From FEN-1191 sp036490715 (GTDB taxonomy: Bacteria; Pseudomonadota; Gammaproteobacteria; Steroidobacterales; Steroidobacteraceae), in assembly GCA_036490715.1 (NCBI GenBank), contig DASXDL010000004.1:1-64000 (forward strand): a stretch of DNA of 64,000 bases, written 5' to 3'. Shown here piece after piece: positions 1 through 7,504 of this stretch. A model generated the notes under the pieces. That model made no database searches and was not told the origin of the DNA. It worked only from the letters and a program-made list of their open reading frames with translations. Within the stretch, counting starts at the first letter, position 1. Each line of letters starts with the position of its first letter. The translations under genes and the position numbers were made by a program.

Positions 1-596
1 AGCAACAGGCTGTCGATGAATCCGTCCTCGCCCCGCAGCCGTACCTCCAGCACCTTGCGCTCCAAGCGCACCACCCCGCGCGCGAGCGCATAGCCGCGCA
101 GATACTGCCCATACAACCCCGCGTCAAAGTGATAGGCGTAGTAGATCGGCGGCAAATGCGGCTCGGCCTGCTGGCGGGCAAAGCGGCCGCGTAGCGCAGC
201 GGCCGTGTTCAACGACAGCTCATCGAAGCCCGGCGCATCGCCCGATTGCTTGAGCCGCAGCCAGCGCTGATGAATCGAGATCATCTCCGGATGCGAACCA
301 TAGATACCGAACGGGTGAAAGTACCGCTGCCCCAGCCGTTGCCAGTCGCAAAACTCGATCCCGAGCTTGAAGGTGGCCTGCGTCTGGCGCATGAAGTCCG
401 CTTCCTCCAGGCCGAGCGCGCCGTTGAACAGCCGGATCGGCGGGATAGTCGCCTCGCCGACGCCGATGCTGCCGATTTCGGGCGACTCGATCAGCGTGAT
501 GACACCGAAACGATCTTGCAGCCGGCGCGCCAGGATCGCGGCCGCCATCCAGCCGGCGGTGCCGCCGCCGACGATGGCGACGTTGCGAAGCTTCAT
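1..596 (-). CDS. Flavin-dependent tryptophan halogenase family protein, C-terminus cut by window edge
   Basis: About 198 N-terminal codons are present; the rest lies before position 1. The protein begins MKLRNVAIVGGG and carries the FAD-binding GGGTAGWMAA at residues 10-19 and the family signature GVGEATIP at about 45-52. In the stretch ATFKLGIEF the lysine (K77) aligns with the catalytic Lys79 of PrnA, so this copy keeps the residue that forms the halogenating species. Family members use FADH2, oxygen and halide to halogenate indoles; homologues beside TonB-dependent receptors are common and their true substrates are mostly unknown. The start codon overlaps the stop of the upstream halogenase-like gene by ATGA, so the two are cotranscribed and probably translationally coupled. 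The Trp motif and the active-site Glu/Ser fall outside the window, so activity cannot be fully judged. Confidence 0.88.
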   Translation of the reverse strand, partial: MKLRNVAIVGGGTAGWMAAAILARRLQDRFGVITLIESPEIGSIGVGEATIPPIRLFNGALGLEEADFMRQTQATFKLGIEFCDWQRLGQRYFHPFGIYGSHPEMISIHQRWLRLKQSGDAPGFDELSLNTAAALRGRFARQQAEPHLPPIYYAYHFDAGLYGQYLRGYALARGVVRLERKVLEVRLRGEDGFIDSLL

Positions 597-2089
597 TGCC
601 GGTCCGCCAGGTAGCGCTCGTGCAGCGGCAAGGATGCCGCCGCGCGGGCGATGCTGTGCCGCGCGGTCGCAAGCGCCGATCGCACGTCCTCTATATTCAT
701 GACGTCGGCCAGCGGATCGTGCTGTGGCGGCATGATGCCCCGGCCGACGAGCAGTGACATCCAGTCGTCCTGATCGAACGGCTCATCCTCGAAGCTTCCG
801 AGCCGACCGCTGTCCCGAAACAGTGCCAGGCGCTGCTCGAGCTCATCGCTTATGCCGATCTGCGCGCGGTCGCGCCACAACGGCGAATCCGTTCGTGCCG
901 ACAGCAGGAAATGTGCCGCGAGGAAATCGCGGATGCGATCGTATTCGAAGGCGGTGAGGCGGTTGTATTCGGCGGCATCGTCCGGATCGGACGTGTCCTG
1001 CGGAAACAGCAGCAACAAACGCGACACACCCGTTTGAACCAGCTGCAGCCGCAGATGATGCAGCGGCGGCAAGCTGGCGCCGGGCAGCGCAATGTAGTTG
1101 CCCTGGCGAAACTTGAGCGGACGGCCCACCTGGAATCGCAGCACTCGCGGCTGCCCGAACTCAGCCTGCGCTCCGGCGAGCGCGCGCGCGCTGGCCAGCG
1201 CCTGATCATCGCTGAGCATGTCACTGCGATAGGCGAAACCGTGCTCGCTGCCGCGGCGCAGCGGCGTGTGCCAGGCCCAACCTTGCGACAGCGCCTGAAA
1301 TTGCGAGCAGGGCTTGAGCTCGACCGGTTTCGCGCCATCGATGAGCACCGCGCGATTGCCGGGCCACCAGCCCTCCCAGTCCTGCCACGCGCCCGATAGC
1401 GCGCCCGTGACGGGGGAATCACTGGCGGCGTTGCAGTCGAGAACAAGATCGGCCTCCAGCCGCGCGTGATCTTCCAGCACCACCGACTGCACCAGACCGC
1501 TGGCGCTGCGCTGCAGCTCGATCGCCCGCCCGCTGGTGCAGACCGCACCACGCTGCTCGGCGTAGGCGCGCAGATAGGCCGTGAGCTGCTGCGCATTGAA
1601 ATGATAGCCATAGGAGTACAGCGACAGCGGCGAGGTCCGATCGCTGCTCGGATGTGCAAAGCGCCCGCTGCGCGCCGCGCAGCACGCGATCGAGTACTCC
1701 TCGAAGCCGTGCGGATCACCGAGCTCTCGTAAACGCAGCCAGTAATGATGAAACGGCACCGCCTCGAGGCGTGCACCTACCGCGCCGTAGCCGTGCAGAT
1801 AGTGCTCGCCGGTCGCCGACCAGTCGCGAAACTCGATCCCGAGACTAAAGGTCGCATCCGTGGCGCGCATCAGCTGCGCCTCATCCACTCCCAGCAGCGC
1901 CAGCGTGTGGCGAAACACCGGGCCGGTGGCCTCGCTCGCGGGCCGCGGCGTCTGGCGCGAATCATCGAGCACGATCACGCGATAGCGCTCGGGCCGCAGC
2001 GCGCGGGTCAGCAACGCGGCCGCGAGCCATCCGGCAGCACCGCCGCCCAGCACCAGGATGCTGCGAACGCCACGATCGTTCTTTTCCAA
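593..2089 (-). CDS. Tryptophan halogenase-fold flavoprotein lacking catalytic residues
   Basis: A 498-residue member of the flavin-dependent halogenase family, normal in length. The FAD-binding loop GGGAAGWLAA (residues 15-24) is intact and the Trp motif is nearly intact as WAWHTP (271-276; usual form WxWxIP). The signature GVGEATIP has decayed to PASEATGP (about 50-57). At the position of PrnA Lys79 there is Ser82 (ATFSLGIEF), and the Glu346-Ser347 pair that positions the oxidant and chloride reads Val351-Gln352 before the conserved Thr-Gly. This is seen by eye alignment to PrnA. I infer that it binds flavin but does not halogenate by the known mechanism. It is first in a two-gene operon with an apparently intact paralogue and diverges from the TonB-dependent receptor gene. 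Confidence 0.85.
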   Translation of the reverse strand: MEKNDRGVRSILVLGGGAAGWLAAALLTRALRPERYRVIVLDDSRQTPRPASEATGPVFRHTLALLGVDEAQLMRATDATFSLGIEFRDWSATGEHYLHGYGAVGARLEAVPFHHYWLRLRELGDPHGFEEYSIACCAARSGRFAHPSSDRTSPLSLYSYGYHFNAQQLTAYLRAYAEQRGAVCTSGRAIELQRSASGLVQSVVLEDHARLEADLVLDCNAASDSPVTGALSGAWQDWEGWWPGNRAVLIDGAKPVELKPCSQFQALSQGWAWHTPLRRGSEHGFAYRSDMLSDDQALASARALAGAQAEFGQPRVLRFQVGRPLKFRQGNYIALPGASLPPLHHLRLQLVQTGVSRLLLLFPQDTSDPDDAAEYNRLTAFEYDRIRDFLAAHFLLSARTDSPLWRDRAQIGISDELEQRLALFRDSGRLGSFEDEPFDQDDWMSLLVGRGIMPPQHDPLADVMNIEDVRSALATARHSIARAAASLPLHERYLADRQ

Positions 2090-2169
2090 GCCACTCCCCG
2101 CTCTATCCGAGCCGCCCGGCGGCCAAATCCCGCTGTTGCAAGGGCGCTACATACGGCCCAAAGTTTAGC

Positions 2170-2200
2170 TTGACAGAGAAAATCTGATTTATCCTATAAT
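2170..2200 (+). promoter_or_regulatory. Sigma-70-like promoter for the receptor/glycosidase operon
   Basis: A perfect -35 hexamer TTGACA (2170-2175) and a perfect -10 hexamer TATAAT (2195-2200) are separated by 19 bases, slightly longer than the 17-base optimum. It reads toward the TonB-dependent receptor start at 2278. The -10 box overlaps the AT-rich candidate operator at 2195-2210, which would fit repression by promoter occlusion. Confidence 0.6.
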
Positions 2201-2210
2201 ACGTATATAA
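2195..2210. promoter_or_regulatory. Candidate operator, site 1 of 4
   Basis: The sequence TATAATACGTATATAA contains the perfect 8-bp palindrome ATACGTAT flanked by A/T. It sits between the divergent halogenase and receptor genes and shares the ATAATAC core with the site at 14643-14657. Its assignment as a regulator-binding site is inference from repetition across the promoter regions of this locus. Confidence 0.4.
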
Positions 2211-2277
2211 GGCACGGGTGCTCTTAATGAGCACACATCTGGCCAACCGATAAGCATCAAGCGACAGGGGGAGTCCA

Positions 2278-5025
2278 GTGAAAAAGAGGCATCGGAGTCG
2301 GGTATACGGCACCAGTGCGCTGGCCCTGATGGGGTCGGTGTTCGGACCGGTGATCAGCGCGTCGGCGGCGGACCAGTCGGCCGACAGTTCTCAGACCTTG
2401 ACCGAAGTCGTCGTGACCGGCGTGCGCAAGGCCATGAGCGATTCGATCGATACCAAGAAGCGCATCGACCTGGTCAGCGATAGCGTTACCACGAGCGACA
2501 TTGGCGTGCTGCCGGATGTCACCATCGCCGAGGAACTCAGCCGCCTGCCCGGCGTCAACGTGACCCGCGACCGTGGCAACGCCAGTCAGGCTTCGGTGCG
2601 CGGTCTGGGCCCGCGGTTGGTGCTGGGCCTGGTCAACGGCCGCGAGGTGGCCTCCTCCGAACCCTCGCAGGACTTGCGTTGGGAGATCTACCCGTCCGAA
2701 GTTCTCGCCGGAGCCGACGTCTACAAGACTCAGGATGCCTCGCTGGTGTCAGGCGGCGTTGCGGCCACGGTCGACATCCGCACACTCAATCCGCTCGACG
2801 TCAAGCAGAACGAATTCACGATCCGCGCCGGCCCGACCTACAACGATGAGGGCGAGAAGCTGCCGCACTACAACCCGGTCGGCTATCGTGCCAGCGCCGG
2901 CTGGATCAACCACTTCAGCGACGATTTCGCGATCGCGGTCGCCGCCAGTGCGCAGAAAGAAAAGAACGGCTTCCCGGATTTTCGTACCTTCGGCTGGAAC
3001 ACGCCGTTCAATTCCGGCGGCAACACCGGCGACCTGAACGGCGACGGCGTGCCGGACAACACCACCTGGGGCCTGAATACCGAGATCAAGGAGGTCACGC
3101 AGGACCGCTACGCCCTGACCGGCAGCGCCGCCTGGCGCGCCAACGAGCATCTGACCGTCAAGGGCGATGCCCTGTGGACCCAGTACGAGATCAAGGAGAA
3201 CCAGTTTCAGGCCTGGTATGGCAACAACATCACCGGCAACTGGGCCGACGGCAATGCCAGCGTCTACAACGCGCCCGGTAACTCTTATCAGATCGTCAAC
3301 GGCTCGGTGGTCGCTGCCACCCTCAACAATTCGTTTCCGAATTACGAGAGCGAGATCGCGCGCTACGACGAGAAGCACACGCTGGTCGTGACCGGACTGA
3401 ACGCCGCCTGGCAACTGGACAACTGGACCGCCGACGGCGATGTGTCGTTCTCTGAGGCCTGGCGCCAAAACCAGTGGATGGCTATCTACCTGTCCGACCT
3501 GTTCCCGCCCAACCTGGCGTTCAACGTCACCGACGGCCAGGTGCCCTATGGAGCGACGCCGGGGTTCAACCCGGCCGATCCTTCGCTGCAGTCGGCGGGC
3601 GGCCCACGCAGTAACAACGGTTCGAACATCAATGGCAGCGGCGAGAGCGATGGTCCCGAGTCCACCCACGACCGCCTGGAAGCGGTGGCCTTGGACCTGG
3701 GGCGCTCGTTCGACGACTCGGTGTTGTCAGGCATCAAGCTGGGCGGGCGCTTTTCGATTCGCGAAAAGACCCATCACCAGAACCGTTACGGGCTGTGCGC
3801 CGGCAGCGGCTCGACGGTGTTCATGATTCCCGACGACATTAATTCGCAGGCCTGCACTACGCCACAGACAGTCATTTCGCTGGCCAACGCCGGACTGGAA
3901 TCCTTCAATCCGCCCAGCTTCACCGCCCCGCCGATGGTGTACGGCAACTTCGACTCGCTGCTGCCGATGGTGTATCCGAACACCGCGGTACCGGCCAATT
4001 CCGAGATGCTGCTGGTGCACACCAAGGTAGTCGAGCACACCACCGAGGGCTTCCTGCGCTTCGATTTCAAGTTCAACCTCGGCGACATGCCTCTGACCGG
4101 CAACCTCGGTGCCCGCGTGGCGCACGTGGCCACCACCAGCGACGGCTTCTCCACCGTGGACAGCGTGACTTATACGCCGGTGTCAGTCTCCAACGATTAC
4201 ACCGACGTGCTGCCGAGCCTGAATGCGGTGCTGCATATCACACCCGACCAGCTGCTGCGTTTCGGCACCAGTATCTCGGTCGCGCGGCCGCCGCTCGACG
4301 CGCTGGTCACCGGCTTCAGCCTCAATGCGACCGGCAGTCCGCCCACCGGCGGCGGTGGCAACCCACTGCTGCGTCCGTACAAGTCGGACAACGTCGACCT
4401 GTCTTACGAGTGGTACTTCCACCCCGAGTCGCTGGCTGCGGTGGCGGTGTATTACAAGGACCTCAAGGACATGATCGGTGCCAGCCAGTCGCTTGAGAAC
4501 ATTGGCGGCACGCAGTACATCATCACCTCGGAGAACAACACCAAGGGCGGAAACCTGCACGGCGTGGAACTGACGCTGCAGTCGCGGTTCTACTTCCTGC
4601 CGAGCTTTCTGCAGGACTTCGGCATGTACGCCAACGCCGCCTTCGTGGAATCGAATATCCATGAAGCCGCCCCGGTGCCCAATCCCTATCCGATGGTGGG
4701 CCTGGCGCACACCACCACCGAGGGCGATCTGTTCTACAACAAGGGCGGATTTGAAACGCGCGTCGCGGTCAAGCACCACTCGGAATTCACCGTCGCTCCG
4801 ACCTGGGTGGGCACGACGCTCAAGGGACTGGCGCCCGAGACCATCCTGGATGCCAGTATTTCCTATATCTTTAACGAACATTGGAGTGCCCGGCTGCAGG
4901 GACACAACCTGACCAACGAACGCGCTCGATTCACGACTGACAACAATCCGCAGAATCTGGCGAACGACGGTGGCTATCAGGTCTATGGTCGATCGTACTT
5001 GTTCGACGTTGCCTTCAAACTCTGA
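2278..5025 (+). CDS. TonB-dependent receptor, oligosaccharide-uptake type
   Basis: A 915-residue outer-membrane receptor of the Xanthomonas/Caulobacter type. It starts with GTG after a purine-rich AGGGGGAG, has a Sec signal peptide (KKRHRSR then a hydrophobic run ending ASA at about 30), and a TonB box LTEVVVTG at about 42-49. The plug domain follows (about 60-175), including LPGVNVTRDRGN and a conserved block ending ATVDIRT, then a beta-barrel to the C-terminus. No N-terminal signalling (STN) domain is present, so it should not work through an anti-sigma factor. It heads an operon with two beta-galactosidase-type glycosidases, so a galactose-containing oligosaccharide is the likely cargo (inference). 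A strong promoter and a candidate operator lie upstream. Confidence 0.95.
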   Translation: MKKRHRSRVYGTSALALMGSVFGPVISASAADQSADSSQTLTEVVVTGVRKAMSDSIDTKKRIDLVSDSVTTSDIGVLPDVTIAEELSRLPGVNVTRDRGNASQASVRGLGPRLVLGLVNGREVASSEPSQDLRWEIYPSEVLAGADVYKTQDASLVSGGVAATVDIRTLNPLDVKQNEFTIRAGPTYNDEGEKLPHYNPVGYRASAGWINHFSDDFAIAVAASAQKEKNGFPDFRTFGWNTPFNSGGNTGDLNGDGVPDNTTWGLNTEIKEVTQDRYALTGSAAWRANEHLTVKGDALWTQYEIKENQFQAWYGNNITGNWADGNASVYNAPGNSYQIVNGSVVAATLNNSFPNYESEIARYDEKHTLVVTGLNAAWQLDNWTADGDVSFSEAWRQNQWMAIYLSDLFPPNLAFNVTDGQVPYGATPGFNPADPSLQSAGGPRSNNGSNINGSGESDGPESTHDRLEAVALDLGRSFDDSVLSGIKLGGRFSIREKTHHQNRYGLCAGSGSTVFMIPDDINSQACTTPQTVISLANAGLESFNPPSFTAPPMVYGNFDSLLPMVYPNTAVPANSEMLLVHTKVVEHTTEGFLRFDFKFNLGDMPLTGNLGARVAHVATTSDGFSTVDSVTYTPVSVSNDYTDVLPSLNAVLHITPDQLLRFGTSISVARPPLDALVTGFSLNATGSPPTGGGGNPLLRPYKSDNVDLSYEWYFHPESLAAVAVYYKDLKDMIGASQSLENIGGTQYIITSENNTKGGNLHGVELTLQSRFYFLPSFLQDFGMYANAAFVESNIHEAAPVPNPYPMVGLAHTTTEGDLFYNKGGFETRVAVKHHSEFTVAPTWVGTTLKGLAPETILDASISYIFNEHWSARLQGHNLTNERARFTTDNNPQNLANDGGYQVYGRSYLFDVAFKL

Positions 5026-5044
5026 GCGTCATCGGCCGCGCCGG

Positions 5045-7498
5045 ATGCGCTGGCTGTGGTTTGCGGTTGCATTGACCGCGACGATTTCGGCAGGGTGGTG
5101 CCGCGCCACCACCCTGCTCGAAGTCGATGCCAGTGCCGCCCCGCCCCCACCGCAGACCGGTTACCTGCATACCGGCACGACCCGCTCGATATCGGGCCAC
5201 TCGCTCGAGATCAATAGCCGCTACCTGATGCTTGACGGCCAGCCCTGGCTGCCGGTGATGGGCGAGTTTCATTACACGCGCGTACCGGAGCGTTACTGGG
5301 ATCAGGAGCTAGCCAAGATGCGCGCCGCCGGCGTTGATGTCGTATCCAGCTATGTCATCTGGCAGCACCACGAGCAGCACGCCGGCGAATTCAACTGGCG
5401 CGGCGATCGCGATCTGCGCGCCTTCGTGCAGGCCTGCGCGCGCCACGGTCTGTACGTGATGCTGCGCCTGGGACCCTGGGTACACGCCGAGGTGCGCTTT
5501 GGCGGCCTGCCGGACTGGGTGGTGGATGGCATGCCGACGCGCTCCAATGATCCGACTTACCTTCACTACGTGGAGCGCTTCTATGGCCAGATCGGCGCGC
5601 AGGTACAGGGACTCATGTGGAAGGACGACGGCCCGATCATCGGTATCCAGCTGGAGAATGAGTATTTCCTGAACGGTCCGGGGCAGGGTCGCGAGCACAT
5701 CGCGCGCCTCAAGCAGCTGGCCATTGCGGCCGGCTTCGACGTGCCGCTCTATACCGTCACCGCCTGGGACAACACCATCTACCCGGCGCACGAGGTCACA
5801 CCGGTGTTTGGCAGCTACCCGGATGCGCCGTGGGCTACCTCGCCGCTGGCGTTGCCTGCCAACGAGGCCTACGCCTTTCGCTTCGACAGCCGCGTGACCG
5901 GTGACACCCGGCCCGCCTCGCTGGCCAAGACCGCGGCGGGTGACGCGGATCGCGACCGCCCGAACACGCCGTTTCTGAGCGCCGAGTATGCCGGCGGACT
6001 GCCAGGCATGTACCGCCGTCGAAACGTCGTATCGCCGGATGACATCGCCGCGCTGCTGCCGATCCAGATCGGCTCCGGCGTCAACCTGTACGGCTATTAC
6101 ATGTTTCACGGCGGCCGCAACCCCGACGGCGAGCCCTCGCGCGAGGAAAACACCGGCATCGGCGGCTACAACGATCTACCCAAGCTCGGCTATGACTTCC
6201 AGGCGCCGCTGGGTGAGTACGGACAGGCGCATGCGGTGCTGGCCAAGCTGCGGCCGATGCACTACTTCCTTAACAGCTTCGGTGCGCAGCTCGCGCCGAT
6301 GGAGCCGCGCAAGCCAGCGCATGTGCCGGCCGATCCGGACGATCTGACCAGCGCGCGCTTCGCGGTGCGCAGCCTGGGCGAGCAGGCGTTCCTGTTCTAC
6401 AGCAGCCACGTGCGGCTCTATCCGATGTCAGCGCAGCGTGCGGTGCAGTTTTCCATCCGTCTTCCGCAGTCGACCGTCACGCTGCCGAGCCGGCCGATCG
6501 ACCTGCCGGCCGATCGCTACTTCGTCTGGCCGATCAATCTGTCGCTGGATGGCGCACGAATGATCTATGCCACGGCACAGCCGGTGACGCGGCTGCCAAC
6601 CGACCGTGGTTCGGTGTACGTATTTCGAGCCGTCGATGGCATACCGGTCGAGATGGCCTTCGATGCGCAGGCGCTCAACGGCATGCCGGTGGTGTCCGGG
6701 CACGCGCGCAGCGTGCGATCCGGCGGACGGATCATCGTGTCAGACATTGCCCCCGGCACAGCATCGACCCTGATGCTCAGGCCGCGCGGCGGAGCGGCGG
6801 TGCAGATCATCGTGCTGACGGCGTCGCAGGCCGAACGCCTCTGGGTTATTCCGATGGCGGGGCGCACCCGTCTGCTGCTGACCGACGCGCTGGCCTTCGC
6901 CAGCGGCAACTCGGTCGAACTGCGCTCGATCGGCGAGCCGCAGTTTCAGCTCGCGGTGTTGCCAGCTCTGGCGGCGGTCCCAACGGCCTCGCCCGCCCTG
7001 CGCCGCGATGGTCACGACGGTGTGTTCGAGCGCTGGCGCGCCGATGCGCCGCGCCGCACGGTCGAAGTCAGCAGCCAACCGATCCGTGCCGCACAACCGA
7101 TGCCGCCAGTTGCCGTCGGTGGACCGGCCCAGGCCGCGCTGCAACCCGCGCCGGAGAGCTTCGGCAAGAGCGCCGCCTGGTCGATCGAGCTGCCCGCGGC
7201 CGCCACCGAAGCCGGCGAGGTGTTTCTGCAGATTGATTATCGCGGTGACGTGGCACGGCTATTCTCCGGACCGCAACTGCTCGATGACGAATATTTTGAC
7301 GGCCTCACCTGGGACGTCGGTCTGCAGCGCTACGCCGACCAGATCGGCCAGGGACTTATGCTGAGCATTCTGCCGCTGCGCCAGGATGCTCCGATTTACT
7401 TCGAACCGCAGTTTCGCCCAACGAGCGGGCCCGACTCCCAGCTAGCGCAACTGCTGCGCGTGCGCGCGACGCCCGAGTATCGGCTGCGGATCGACTGA
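5045..7498 (+). CDS. GH35 beta-galactosidase, secreted
   Basis: A glycoside hydrolase family 35 protein of 817 residues from the chosen ATG. The frame stays open upstream into the receptor gene, but starting at MRWLWFAVALTAT gives a normal Sec signal peptide and a 19-base gap after the receptor stop. The GH35 N-terminal block GEFHYTRVPERYW is clear. The acid/base glutamate is E206 in IGIQLENEYF and the nucleophile is E314 in FLSAEYAGG. The C-terminal third holds beta-sandwich domains without obvious motifs. The enzyme should release terminal beta-linked galactose in the periplasm or outside the cell from oligosaccharides imported by the receptor. It is the second gene of the receptor-GH35-GH2 operon. 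Confidence 0.93.
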   Translation: MRWLWFAVALTATISAGWCRATTLLEVDASAAPPPPQTGYLHTGTTRSISGHSLEINSRYLMLDGQPWLPVMGEFHYTRVPERYWDQELAKMRAAGVDVVSSYVIWQHHEQHAGEFNWRGDRDLRAFVQACARHGLYVMLRLGPWVHAEVRFGGLPDWVVDGMPTRSNDPTYLHYVERFYGQIGAQVQGLMWKDDGPIIGIQLENEYFLNGPGQGREHIARLKQLAIAAGFDVPLYTVTAWDNTIYPAHEVTPVFGSYPDAPWATSPLALPANEAYAFRFDSRVTGDTRPASLAKTAAGDADRDRPNTPFLSAEYAGGLPGMYRRRNVVSPDDIAALLPIQIGSGVNLYGYYMFHGGRNPDGEPSREENTGIGGYNDLPKLGYDFQAPLGEYGQAHAVLAKLRPMHYFLNSFGAQLAPMEPRKPAHVPADPDDLTSARFAVRSLGEQAFLFYSSHVRLYPMSAQRAVQFSIRLPQSTVTLPSRPIDLPADRYFVWPINLSLDGARMIYATAQPVTRLPTDRGSVYVFRAVDGIPVEMAFDAQALNGMPVVSGHARSVRSGGRIIVSDIAPGTASTLMLRPRGGAAVQIIVLTASQAERLWVIPMAGRTRLLLTDALAFASGNSVELRSIGEPQFQLAVLPALAAVPTASPALRRDGHDGVFERWRADAPRRTVEVSSQPIRAAQPMPPVAVGGPAQAALQPAPESFGKSAAWSIELPAAATEAGEVFLQIDYRGDVARLFSGPQLLDDEYFDGLTWDVGLQRYADQIGQGLMLSILPLRQDAPIYFEPQFRPTSGPDSQLAQLLRVRATPEYRLRID

Positions 7499-7504
7499 GC
7501 CGTC

